Below, piece after piece: positions 30,974 to 42,366 of a DNA stretch of 64,000 bases. Location of the stretch: contig CM034137.1 of assembly GCA_019914995.1 (NCBI GenBank), forward strand, positions 2,542,001-2,606,000. Direction: 5' to 3'. Numbering within the stretch: position 1 is the first letter of the stretch; each line of letters starts with the position of its first letter. Position numbers and translations under genes: made by a program. The notes beneath the pieces were generated by a model. That model was not told the DNA's origin. It ran no database searches and saw only the letters and a list, made by a program, of their open reading frames with translations. This DNA is from Acanthochlamys bracteata (lineage: Eukaryota; Streptophyta; Magnoliopsida; Pandanales; Velloziaceae).

Positions 30974-33066
30974 ATGGCAACACCTACGACCGCCGCGATT
31001 AGCAGCAACAGCAACAACTGGAGCGAGACAGCGTTGCTCGTCATCGACATGCAGGTGATCTGCTCTTCTCTTTTTCTTTTCATTTTTTGAGTGCATAATT
31101 TTCAATACTTGTTTCTTGGTTTGTTTGTTAAATATTTAGAAAGATTTTATTTTGACGGGGAGCCCGATGCAAGTGGCTGGTGGTCAGGCGATCGTTCCAG
31201 CTGTTATCCGGGCTGTTGATGTCGCCAGAAAGCGAGGAATAGTGATTGTGTGGGTGAGAATCTTTTGGTTGGTTAATCTCAACAGTCAATATTCCCGCTC
31301 TTCTTCACCTTTTTTTTGAACTCTTGAATTTGATATTTCTTAGAAAAAAAAGAAAGAAAAAGAAACATTTAAGAATGTTTTCTTTTGAGAAATTGTAGTG
31401 ACCAATTGTTGTGTTGGTTAGATGAATCGGTCCAACTTTCTGAAGTCCTTGACTATCGTTTGGGAAAATATTGGATTTATCAACTGATTAGCAGCCTTTC
31501 TAATTAATACTTAATATCAGTCTTTATAATCCTTTTAGTGTATTTATTATGAATCTCACCGTCTTTTGCTATAGAGGCATATTTTGAAGATACATGATTT
31601 TTTGGGTTTGCTGTATGAATTTTAAACGAAATTGTTCCCTATTTTATTTGAAGAAGAGTTATGCTGATATTTCAGGTTTTACTTCAAAACTCCCAAAAGT
31701 TAAGAGTAAAGGCTTCTTTAATCATTGGTCACTCATAATTTCTTATATGCTTTATTTTCTCATTAAATGGATCCCATCTATGACTTCTATGTAGATATCA
31801 GTTACATGCTATGTTTCAAATAACCCAATTTGGGTACTGCTTTATATTGTGATGTCTATATATTGAATGAGGTATTATTGTAGGTTGTTCGGGAACATGA
31901 TCCCTCTGGTAGAGATGTAGAGCTTTTCCGGAGACACTTGTATGTCAATGGTGAAGGACCTACTGCTAAAGGTTCCAAAGGAGTGGAACTGGTTGATGGG
32001 CTTGTACCACAGGAGGGAGATTATAAGATAGTAAAAACGCGCTTCAGTGCATTTTTTGAAACACACCTCCATTCGTTCTTACAAACTTCCGGAATAAAGA
32101 GCTTAGTTGTTGTTGGTAAGTAACCCTACGCTATCATGGCAATATCTGGTATCTGTCATGCGCTTGTTGAAATTGTTAAACCGTTCTGTCTTGATGCAAA
32201 TGTCACTGGAATCCTAGGGCTCTGTATCCACTGCCTATTTAGGACACCATGACAAGTTTACAAAATGAGCTCTAAGCTTATCTGAGTGGAACCTTTGAGC
32301 GCAGTTTTAGATAAATAACGTTGGCGTTCTATTACTTTAGGTCTGTTCTTTTTAGGTCATGTTCCTTTATCATTAAGAACTGCACAAATTAACTAATGTC
32401 ATTTTCCTGTCATATAGGGGTCCAAACACCGAACTGTATTAGGCAGACTGTATATGATGCCGTCGCCTTGAATTATCCATCTGTCAAAGTCATTATTGAT
32501 GCAACAGCAGCAGCGACCCCAGAAGTGCATAATTGTGAGAACTTTACTCTCATCAATCTGTTATTTTCCACTTTGCTTTTGCTTGCAATTTTAGTGAGTG
32601 TTTAATGTTGCTGAGCTTATAGTTTGGTTTCAGAATTACAATACAAGTTGTTACCAAATTTAGGCTTAATTTTGAGGCATGCAGCAAGATGATTTTTCGC
32701 TCTGTGGTGAATGATCAACATATTGCATGAAAGTTGGATGAAGATCTTGAAAGGTGTCCTGACAGTACTGCATCATAATTTCCTTCATACAGGCTTTAAT
32801 ATCTTATGTAGATCAGCTTACTGTAAAAAAGTTTTCCATGATTCTCTGTGAGAGTTGAAGGCATGACATAGTTACATCATAATGCAAGTCATAACACTAA
32901 CTAAGCTATTATCGAAGAGCTGTAGTTATACACTTTTGAAGTAAATCAATCTAAGATGATTACTGATGCTAGATTTGATTTCCTTGAACCAGCAAATATC
33001 AAAGACATGCAAAACATAGGGGTAATGGCCCCAACTTTGGACGAGTGGTGCAGTCCGGATGGTTGA
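30974..33066 (+). CDS. Isochorismatase-family cysteine hydrolase
   Basis: Five exons, 30974-31054, 31140-31253, 31884-32115, 32418-32534 and 32993-33066, give 205 residues. The fold and catalytic triad are those of isochorismatase-like hydrolases: Asp25 in TALLVIDMQKDF, Lys116 in YKIVKTRFSAFF, and Cys149 in GVQTPNCIRQTVYDA. Other blocks are VVREHDPSGRDVELFRRH and KVIIDATAAATPEVHN. It ends NIGVMAPTLDEWCSPDG. The whole length aligns with the plant group represented by Arabidopsis At3g16190, whose substrate I do not know to be settled; a true isochorismatase role should not be assumed. No transit peptide is evident, so it is probably cytosolic. The last exon was placed by its match to the family C-terminus, since the frame stops soon after the exon-4 donor. 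Confidence 0.93.
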
Positions 33067-35018
33067 GAAATGCTGCTATTTGAGGGTGCTGTTTCACTGA
33101 CTAAACTGTGTTGTACATCAGTTGGTTTATGTATGCTGTGAAATCTATGTGCTGACCAAATATATGTTTGTGTCAAAATGACCTGATATTGATAATAACC
33201 ATCGGAAAGACCTCTTTTCCTTTATGCGAACTGCTCAGGAGTTTGGGGATTTTGATCGTCTTCATTTAGTGATCTCTGGATGTAAATTTCATCACAATTA
33301 TCTTAAGAAAATATAAGGGGAAAAAAGAGCAAGGTTTTTTGCCAAGTCTTTCATGATGGAGGGAGCCGTTTTATAAGTAATCATCTATTGTAACGTAATC
33401 TACAGGTAGGATTGGAACTGTAATTTCTAGGGACTCAAATCTTAGTTACTTTCTTTTTCTTTCGTCTTTTGTAATTGAGAGGATTCAAACCTGTGATTCT
33501 ATGATATACACTATACACATGTTTACTTTTATCAGGAAATGATTTTTTTTTTTTTGGCTAAAATATTATTTTTGAATGATTTTTAAAATTTATTTTTTTA
33601 AAATTTATTTTTACAAATTTATTTACTAATACCTCTTTTCTAAAATTTTATTTTTGAAAATTCACTTAGGGTAAATAAAAGTGCCATTTCATATTATATC
33701 ACATTTACTTTTCTCTATATTCATGCATTATTGGATCTTTCATAATTCATACCTCTCTAATGCTTGTTAATTTTGTAGCCTGTAATATTGAATCTATTAT
33801 GAAATAAACAAATGTAACCAACAGCTTCCACAATAAAGACCGTCTTGTAGAAAGTTGATTAGTTAATGTACCACCAAATTTGTAATTTCTTGATTGAATT
33901 ACTAGCTCCAGTGACTAAAAAATACATTCTTTCATAAAGATTGACTTTTAAAATAAATAATTTTCTAAATAATAAATTATAAAACTAAATTACTAGAAAA
34001 CTATTGAATTTATTCGAAATAATTCCTTAGCAAAAAACTATTACTTATGAACTTCCAAATCCTAAATTCTTCCATGAAAATTTGCTTACTTAATTGGACA
34101 CATTTTTCTTGAACTGAAAGATGTCTCGACGATTACAACGATTGCGTTTAGGAATAATTAATAGTTTAAATTAAGTCATATAGAAGTATAATGAATCATC
34201 ACACAAATTATAGATAAACAACTAGCTATATGCGAGATTTAAAAAAATGGCTAAGTGTTAGAACACAGCATTGAGCTGCAAGAGAGAACCGAAGATTCGA
34301 TAGTCTTGCTGCGATATATCCACATTCAGACATAAGAGATCATGATCACTTATATTTTTTAGAGACGTCTTGAAAGGTAATACAAATTATTATTAAGGCT
34401 CACATTTTTATCAGAGTTAAAAAAATATGCATAAAATAATATTGACGTAATAGATCATCAAATCATCGTCTACACAAGTTTTGAAAAATCATAAAAAATT
34501 AGAAGAAAATACAGAATAGTGAGCTGCAGAAATTTAGAATAGTACATTATAAAAAATACTATAGCCAACTTTCAGATACAATTTTATCAAGATTTTTTTA
34601 TTCTTTAGAAGACAAATTTCGAAGACTTATTAAATATCATATCAACTATTATTGTACATTAACAACTGGACAGAATCATAATAAATTAAGGTCAAGAACA
34701 TATTGCAAAATACTATCAGACTAATATTATGGACAGCTCAATTTGTGTTTGAAAGTTATAATTCCATATTCATTCGAGAAGTTATAGATCTTGGAGCAAT
34801 ATCTTCTACTATGTTTCAACAACAACGCACAGAAATTTTGGGCTGCACTAATAAGACACTATACCAGGAGGGAAAGCTATATGAAGCTGATAAGAGGAAG
34901 CAAACCTCACAAAACTACTAAAGACTTTGAAGAAGATAATTCAAGCATTCCTCCTTTGTATATCAAAATTAATATTTCTAATACATTGAGACGATAACTT
35001 TATTTTTTAATTATTTAA
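33067..35018. other. Intergenic region left of the copia element
   Basis: 3' flank of the hydrolase gene, then AT-rich DNA. Short open frames around 34703-34997 show no recognisable domain. 34100-35000 has the irregular texture of old repeat DNA, but I could not identify ends or coding domains. Confidence 0.35.
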
Positions 35019-35023
35019 TATAC

Positions 35024-35157
35024 TGAAACAATTGATGAAGAAATAATAATAAAATTGAGTATAATAAATAATCTCACTCTAGAGTTTACACGTACGATAT
35101 TTATAGAGTATATATAACAGGCTTGTCTTATATATAGCATGATACTACAGTCTAATA
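35024..35157 (-). repeat. 3' LTR of the copia element
   Basis: 134 bp. On the plus strand it starts TGAAACAATTGATGAAG and ends CAGTCTAATA. It matches 39815-39949 along its length with about 15 differences. The TATAC target repeat abuts its left side. Confidence 0.9.
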
Positions 35158-35412
35158 TTTTCCCTCAAACTCATTATAGGTCAAACAATATGAGCTTGTT
35201 CAATAATGTTAGAAATCTCGGTGTCGGATGCGATTTTGTAAAGAAATCTGACAGTTGATCAGTAAAGACAACATATGGTAAAGAAATAGTACCTGACAGA
35301 AATGCTCACGAACGAAGTGACAGTCAATTTCAGTATGTTTCGTTCGTTCATGAAAAATTAGATTGCTTGCAATCTGAATAGTACTCCGATTGTCACAATA
35401 AAGAGGAGTAAC

Positions 35413-35880
35413 TCATATAAATGCAACCCCTATATCATTAAATAATCTCCGCACATGAACAATCTCTCTTGTGATAGCAGTCATAGCTCGATACTCGGCT
35501 TCTGTTTCAGAACAAGTAAGGACATCTTGTTTCTTACTTCGACACGAAATCAATGAATCACCAATGAATAAGCAGAAATCTGTAGTAGAACTTTTAGTGG
35601 TTAGATCACCAGTCCAATTTGCATCAGTAGAAGCTCGAAGCTCCAAAATAGATGTAGAAGACATAAATAAAGAGCGAGTAATAGTGTCTTGAAGATATCT
35701 GAGAATTCTAAATAAAGCACTATAATGTGTTGATCGCGGTGCAGAAACAAATAGACTGACGACACTTACTGCATGAGAAATGTCTGGTCTAGTCATACAA
35801 AGATAGACAAGCTGACCGACAAGCCGTCTGTACCAAGTAGGATCCGTAAGAGGCTCACCATCTGTAAGACGAAGTTTCAC
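35413..35880 (-). pseudogene. copia RNase H region
   Basis: A 155-codon open stretch with LVGQLVYLCMTRPDISHAVS, then the RNase H block ASTDANWTGDLTTKSSTTDF and SETEAEYRAM, including the acidic residues D (in DANW), E (in SETEAEYRA) and the KKQDV segment typical of copia RNase H. It ends VHVRRLFNDIGVAFI. It is open across the domain but disconnected from the upstream RT frame. Confidence 0.9.
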
Positions 35881-36042
35881 ATGAAGCTCTAAAGGGGTAT
35901 CAACCGTCCGATTATCAGATAAGCCTGAAGATTTAATAATATCAAAAGTATATTTTTGTTAAGAAATAAGAATTTCTCTAATACTTTGCGTAATCTCCAA
36001 TCCAAAAAAGTAGCGTAGATATCCAAGGTCCTTCATCTGAAA

Positions 36043-36480
36043 TTATTGATGTAGGTGCTCTTTCATGGCTGCAATATCATCTCCAGTTAAAGTCATATCA
36101 TCTATATACAATAATAAAAGTACCCGTCTTTGTGGTGAGGACCGCACAAATAAGGAGTGATCCTGAGAACTTTGCTGAAAATCTATGTCTGTAATAGCTC
36201 GCCGAAAACACTCAAACCAAGCTCTAGGAGCTTGTTTGAGTTCATAATTAGCACGACGAAGACGACATATATGACCCAAATGAGTAGAAAGACTGGAGGT
36301 GGCTGCATATAAACAACCTCAAATAATGTATCATGAAGAAAAGCATTCTTCACATCTATCTGATAAAGAGGCCATTGATATACAGCAGCGACTGCTAATA
36401 GAGTGCGAACAGTAGTCATCTGTGCAACAGGAGTGAATGCTTCATCATAATCAATCCTATGCTCCTGAGTAAAACCTCTA
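36043..36480 (-). pseudogene. copia reverse transcriptase fragment
   Basis: Two overlapping frames carry RT motifs: YQIDVKNAFLHDTLFEVVYM in one and LKQAPRAWFECF plus LLLYIDDMTLTGDD in the other, so a frameshift lies near 36270. The catalytic Asp of DVKNAFLH and the YIDD box are intact. The start of the domain further right (towards 36480) contains stops. Confidence 0.9.
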
Positions 36481-37011
36481 GCAACAAAACGAGCCTTGTG
36501 CCTCTCAATGGAACTATCAAGTCAATATTTAATCTTAAAAACCCATTTGCAACTGATTGGCAATACTTTCTCCGATAATGGAACTACATCCCAAGTACTT
36601 GTCTGCTGAAATGCAAAAAGCTCCTCTGTCGTTGCTCTCGCCACTCATGGTACTGAATTGCCTCTTGGTAAGAATTAGATTCACGAGTAGTATGAATAGC
36701 AGTAAAAAATGAATGAAACTATGGAGAGTGGGAGGTGAGGGTGGCAAAATCAAACCTATCAAGCGGGCCTGAACAATCTGGTGTAAAACGAGTAGGAGGA
36801 CGGTAAGGACGTTGTGACTGACGAACAAGTGGTGGTAGAGATGTAGATAAATTAGAAACTGGTGAAATTAGAAAAGAATGGGGAGAATTCTCGTTAGCCA
36901 GCGTTTGTGTCGTCGAAAAAGAGGCGGTATCAGTAGAGGGAAGTAATGGAGTAGGATCTATAGACATGTGAGAAGAGTCATATGAGCTGAATGAAAGAGA
37001 ATGTGATGGTG

Positions 37012-37686
37012 TTAGAAATTGAACATCAGAAAGTGAAGTGAAAAAATAAGGAGAGTCTTTAAGAAAGTGACGTGACAAAAAATGCGAAGTCGGCGTGCTG
37101 TGGGATTATAACATCGATACCTCTTATGTTCAGAACTAATGCCAAGCAAAACACACTTGACTGATCGAACAGTTAATTTTATCCGTTCAGTCGGAGGAAG
37201 TAGAACAAAACAAGTGCACCCAAAAGTGCGGATCATACTATAGTCTGGATGAGATAAAAATAAACTCTCATGAGGTGTCTTACTAGACAAATCAGACGAT
37301 AGGGTAATATTGATAAGATTAACAGAGGTAAGAATAGCTTCTGCCCAAAAGATTTGAGGAACTGAAGAGGAAAGCAAGAGAGAGCGAACAATTTCAAGAA
37401 TGTGACGATGTTCACGTTCTGCTACTCCATTCTATTCAGGTGTATAAGGACAAGATTGTTGAAAAAGGGTGCTATGAGACTATAAGATGGATCTCATAGT
37501 AGAAGATGTATATTCACGAGCACCATCAGAATGAAAAATCTTAATTTGAGTATTAAACTGAGTATGAACCATAGTGCTAAAAGTGTTATATATAGTAGAA
37601 ACTTCAAAACGATGACGGATAAGATAAACCCAAGTGTAACGAGTATAGTCATCAATGAAACTCATATAGTAAACAAAACCAGTCAT
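37012..37686 (-). pseudogene. copia integrase region
   Basis: The DDE core is visible in pieces: SFIDDYTRYTWVYLI, FHSDGAREYTS, then NGVAEREHRHILEIVRSLLL, followed by FWAEA, SHPDYSMIRTFGC and GISSEHKRYRC. A TAG stop lies just before NGVAERE in the third catalytic segment, and the pieces sit in different frames. A Ser/Pro-rich linker region (36719-37078) leads towards RT. Confidence 0.88.
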
Positions 37687-38378
37687 ATATAGAATTGGAG
37701 CTAGTCCCCAAATATCAGAATGAACTAGATCAAAAACACGAGAAGTTTTAGAAAATTTTGATGAAAAGATAAAGCTGAATGTTTTGCTAACTTACAGCTA
37801 GTATATGAAGATAAAGGAGAAAAAGAAACTCGCCCAAGAGCTCAATTATCGATGACACTCTTTAAACGAGATTCAGAAATATGACCTAAACTTCTGTGCC
37901 ACAAATCAGCAGCAAACGGAACAACAGCAGCACAACTAAGATTTGAATTAGTCGAAAAAGAAAGATAGAGATACTCTAAGTGATACAGTAGCCCCTTTTT
38001 ACGAGCACGACCAATCGTCTAGCCGGTACGAGGATCCTGCACAGAATAGATAAGGGAATCAAAGACAATAATAAGCCTGCTTTCACAAAGAGAACTGACT
38101 AAAATTAAGTGTAGGGTGAGATGAGGAACGTGTAAAACAAAAGGTAGACTAAGAGAGTCAGAAATAACGGAGCCAGACTAAGTGATGGTTAGTTGAGAGC
38201 CATCAAAAGTATGTAAAGATGAAAAGTTTGATGGTAAAGATGTTGTGTTAGATAACAATGATAGATCAGAAGTCATATGATGAGATGCACCAGAATCTAA
38301 AATCCAAGAGGAAGACATACCAGCAGCGGCGGAAGAAGCAGAGGCAGATGAAACAACAAAAATAGATTGTCGCTGAAG

Positions 38379-39388
38379 CTAAAGTTCTATCTGAGCAAGA
38401 CGGTGGTGAATATCAGCTGAATCATTAGTGATAAAATGAGAGACATGAACGGCATCAACAACATTCGCCTGTGCAACTAGAGAACGAGTAGTGGAAAAAT
38501 TTTTTGCCTTTTTTCGCTCCCGATACTGAGTAAGTAAATATGGGTGAAGCTGAAAACAACCATCCACAGTATAACCCGATTTTTTGCAATGAGTACAAGA
38601 GGATTGCTGACGAGAATGGGAAGAATTCCTGTGAGTATGAGCACTAGTGTCTCCTGAAGTGGAAGATGAAGTGCGTGAAGATGCAGCAAAAACTGTAGCT
38701 GAATCAGGAGTCAAGGTGGGTACCATCATCGAAAGAGACCGTAAGCGAATCTCCTCGGCAATGAGCTCAGAAATGGCAGCATCTAGGCTGGTGTTATTTT
38801 GTATGATACGACCACTAATTACTTGCAACTCTAGACGCAAAGCCATAAGAAACTGATCAAATTGACGTCGTTCGCGACAGATACAACGTTCATGGCAGGC
38901 ACAGCCATGACCTCAAGCTTCAAGAGCTCACGCCAGTAACCTCGCATCAATGTAGGGAACTCCTGGATAGTGCGATCACCCTGTCTGGCGGCCCAAACCT
39001 CAGTGAGAATTTGATACTCTCTAGCATCACTTGATTGAACAAACTGAGTAGTCAAAGTCTCCCATAATAATGCAGCAGTCGGGATGTCTTCAAGATGTGG
39101 TCGAAGAGATCGATCAACAGATGCAATGATAAATGCAAAAATTCGTTCATTATGATCATCCCAAATGTCCTGCGCAATACGAATGTTATTATTTACCTCA
39201 ATAGATGCATCATCTGGTGGTGAGAGAGGACGCTGGATAGAGCCATCTAAATGACCAAGAAGACGACGTTCACGAAGAATAGTTCTAACTGAAGCAGCCC
39301 ATTCAGCCCAATCATTAGCAGTACTTAAAAGAAAATCAGTGGATGTCGGTAGAAAGTTTTGAAAGAACTCAGACGAAGGCATTATCAA
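38379..39388 (-). pseudogene. copia gag region with zinc knuckle
   Basis: From 39388 leftwards the frame gives MPSSEFFQNFLP, DWAEWAASVRTILRERRLLG, IWDDHNERIFAFIIASVD and LWETLTTQFVQSSDAREYQI, a UBN2-type copia gag. Near 38850 the frame shifts and continues as ALRLELQVISGRIIQ to 38379. The nucleocapsid knuckle CTHCKKSGYTVDGC has Tyr where the zinc-binding His normally stands. The protease region (about 37690-38379) is too broken to delimit. Confidence 0.88.
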
Positions 39389-39814
39389 AAAAAAAATTTT
39401 TTTTTATAAATGAGCCGGGCCTACAGCTACGAGCTTGGCCGGCAGTTGCTAGGGTTAGGCTGGCCCGACGGGTTCGGGTCGGACTGGATCGGGATGGCCG
39501 CGGCAATGACAATGAAATCGATGACAGCGATGGAGCGACAGAGAAGGAGTTGACGGTAACGAAAAGATGGAGATGACAAAGGCATAGCGGCGATGAAAGG
39601 TGCAGCGGCAGCAGCGGCGCAGGAGAGGAAGATGGCGGTGGCTCCGGCAGCGGCGCACTAGGTTTTTTTTTTTTTTTCTGATTGATTGCTGGTAAAGAGA
39701 AAAAAAAATTTATGTGTAGAAAAAATATCGATGAAGTTGATGAAGATGATAAATTAAAAAGGAATCAATTATGTGTAGATAAAAAAATTTCAAAATCAAC
39801 TTACCTCGATACCA
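39389..39814 (-). other. GC-rich untranslated leader of the copia element
   Basis: Between the primer-binding site and gag is a 426-bp leader. 39420-39660 is strikingly GC-rich, with repeated GCCGC/GCGGC motifs, in contrast to the AT-rich surroundings. Frames cross it on both strands but none resembles a known protein. It is probably a normal leader of this lineage, although capture of a genic fragment is possible. Confidence 0.5.
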
Positions 39815-39949
39815 TGAAACAATTGATGAATAAATAATATTAAAATTGAGTATAATGAATAATCTCATTCTAGAATTTATACGTACGGATATTTATAGAG
39901 TATATATAACGGATTTGTCTTACATATAGCCCGATACTATAATCTAATA
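39815..39949 (-). repeat. 5' LTR of the copia element
   Basis: 135 bp. On the plus strand it starts TGAAACAATTGATGAAT and ends TAATCTAATA, paired with 35024-35157. The TATAC target repeat follows at 39950-39954. Confidence 0.9.
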
Positions 39950-39954
39950 TATAC

Positions 39955-41707
39955 AATAAGAAAATACAAAATCAAACAATTTAGAGTTCATTGTTAGACA
40001 AGTAAATCCAAACACCATCAAGCATTGTTCATCTGCCGTAGTGAAAGCTGATCGATCAACTAACTCAGTGAACGAAATATGGTTCAATTTTGTCCCAACT
40101 TAGCCATCCAATTGAGTCATCTTTCCAGTAGAGCTGCATAAAAAGAAGAAGAAATTACTCAGTGGACAACAAACAAATATGCACGAGAAATTCTAATTTG
40201 CCGATCTCTTTATTTAATGCTGCAAAAGAAAGATCAAATCAATCCATACTACAGAATTTTAATTCCAACTTGCTCATGTAGAAGGATTTGAAATTGATTT
40301 TACTAAAGTGCTTAGAGAAAAATCATGTCCTTCAAGACTTACTGATGGAGGAACATAAATGTGTTTCAAACGTTCCCGTAATTTTATTTTTTTACCAGAT
40401 TTTAAATTTTAAATAGTTTATATATTTTAATTAAATAAAAAATTTAGAATTTTATTTTCATATGTAAAATTTTAGTTCCGACTTTTTTATATGCATATTT
40501 TTCAATATAATTATATTTTTTTAGTTTTTAACATATCTCAAAAAATTATTGAAACATAAATACTGAACTTCACTTCTATTTTATTTCAAAAAAAAATTTA
40601 TTTTTTATTTTTCAATTTTACAAAATTTAATTACGAAATATCTAAAAACGCCCAAAATAAAGCCCTTAAACCGAAGGGACAACAGACTGTAGCAAGTACA
40701 GATGATTTTCGATCACTACGAGATTCAAATTATTCAAGCTGAAAAGAGAGAAAAAAGAAGTATGAAAAAAAAAACCAACATAGCCAATACTACTACTCAC
40801 CACAACTTACTTTGTGCTAGAAAGCTTATAGAGACGCACTTACTTTGAGCTAGAAAAAGTCAATACTACTACTCACCGCAACTTACTGCTAAAGCTTACA
40901 GAGAATTATCTTTTGAGAAACTTTCTTTTGATTTTTCCAACTTATTTTTATTGAACTTTCGTTTACCTTGCGAGATTGATCTTGTACTGAAAATTTTGAC
41001 CCTGCAACTTACACACTCGAACTTGTATAAGTGCAACGGTGGTTGTCACTGATCTTGCAGCCAAAAAGACATGTTGTCTAAGAGGCTATAAATTAGTTCA
41101 TCTTGAAAAGAAAATCGTAGATATAAAAATGTTTTGATTAAGTATATTGTAATAAATTTTATTTTTAAAAAAAAATGATCGTAAATGTAGGAAAAATTGT
41201 TTGCCAATAACATAAATTTTTATGTGTTTGTGGTGTAAAAGTTATTTCTTTATGTGCTTGATTCTGAATCATATAAGAAAATTTAATATTTTTCTATAGA
41301 AAATTACTAATACGTGATTACTTTCCTATTATTCTGTACTAAGTATTTTCTATTTGCCTCTGATAGACTAGTAACTCTATCATAGACTACTACATTTTGT
41401 TACATTTGAAAAAGTCATAACCAAACTTTTAGTATTAATTTAATTTATCTCTTTCTTCTTAAATAAATTGTGCAGGTTTTTGCCCAAATGTAAAAATTAC
41501 TTTAAACAAAGTTAAGACGGTAAAAATGAAACAAATGACAAATGGATTAAGTGTAAATTTGTTAAATAATTTCGATGTAAGAATTGAATTAGATTGTGTA
41601 TCGTTTTGTTCTTTATGAAATGGCATTCTTAGAATTAAATTATCATATTCTATTATATTATGCAAAAGGACAGTGACAGCTGGCTCGTGCTGTCTATAGT
41701 TAGCCAT
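39955..41707. other. Intergenic region with one MITE
   Basis: No gene was recognised. Besides the MITE at 40357-40653, the stretch 40770-40900 has a short near-repeat (CAATACTACTACTCACC twice, about 85 bp apart). Open frames such as 41459-41707 have no protein family features. Confidence 0.4.
40357..40653. mobile_element. Tourist-like MITE, family B, degraded
   Basis: Internal sequence closely follows the 49098-49393 copy (TGTTTCAAACGTTCCCGTAA, ATTATTGAAACATAAATACT, ATTACGAAATATCTAAAAACGCCC). Ends are worn, so the borders are approximate within a few bases. Confidence 0.7.
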
Positions 41708-42255
41708 TGGTGTAAGTAATTCGGATTTCTAGTCCATTCCAAATCTATTTATATAATAATTAAATTAAAATTATTTAATTTTAATTTGATTAATTTATTT
41801 ATAAAAATTAAAATTATTAATTTTAATTTAATTTATTTATAATTAGATTAAATTCGAATCGATTTATTTAATAACTAATTATTAAAATAAAATTATAAAT
41901 ATTAATTTTTAATAATAATATATAAAATTATTAATTATATTATATTAAAAAATATTAATTTTAATAAAATTTATAAATTAAATTAAAATTAATTAAATTA
42001 AAATAAATTAATATATATATATAAGTTAAATTTAAATTATTATTTTTTTAATTATTAAAATAATATATATTATATAAATAATTATATAAAAATAAATAAT
42101 TTTAATTTAATTTGAATTCGATTTAAATTTATTTAAAATTTTTAAATTATTTTTAGATCGATACAAACTCGATCGACTAAAAGTTTGACCCACATTTCAT
42201 ATTTGTGAATCGATTTATGATCGAATTTTCGGATCGGTCGAAATTTGTCACCGCT
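41708..42255. mobile_element. hAT-type MITE, inverted copy, just upstream of PrxII
   Basis: Read in reverse, this matches the 58810-59371 element. The right end GGTCGAAATTTGTCACCGCT corresponds to the complement of that copy's left end, and the left part AATTCGG...ATATAATAATTAAATTAAAA corresponds to its right part. The core is almost pure A/T. No clean 8-bp target repeat was found, so the ends are approximate. It finishes about 110 bp before the PrxII start codon. Confidence 0.65.
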
Positions 42256-42366
42256 GAGCTGCCACTCAATCACGCTCCACTCGCTCAATCGATATTTGTG
42301 CAAATCCGAAAAAAGAAAAACCTCTCCCAAATCAGTTGATCGATCGATAGAAACGACGAAGAAGAA

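Larger units (their letters stand above)
35024..39949 (-). mobile_element. Ty1/copia LTR retrotransposon, complete in outline but decayed
   Basis: A 4.9-kb element read on the minus strand. LTRs of 134 and 135 bp lie at 35024-35157 and 39815-39949 and differ at about 15 positions, roughly 89% identical by hand count. A 5-bp target duplication TATAC flanks it (35019-35023 and 39950-39954). The primer site TGGTATC directly follows the 5' LTR on the minus strand and matches the start of the tRNA-iMet complement; a purine-rich tract GAGTTTGAGGGAAA precedes the 3' LTR. Domain order is gag, integrase, reverse transcriptase, RNase H, the copia order. All reading frames are broken by stops and shifts, so it is non-autonomous now. 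On its own strand the LTR starts TA and ends CA rather than TG..CA. Confidence 0.93.

Noticed and set aside
30974-33066. Interpretation as a true isochorismatase in salicylate metabolism
   Set aside because: The sequence groups with the plant hydrolases of unclear substrate (At3g16190 type); the catalytic triad alone does not define the substrate.
34703-34997. Two overlapping short frames left of the copia element
   Set aside because: No domain recognised; probably old repeat DNA.
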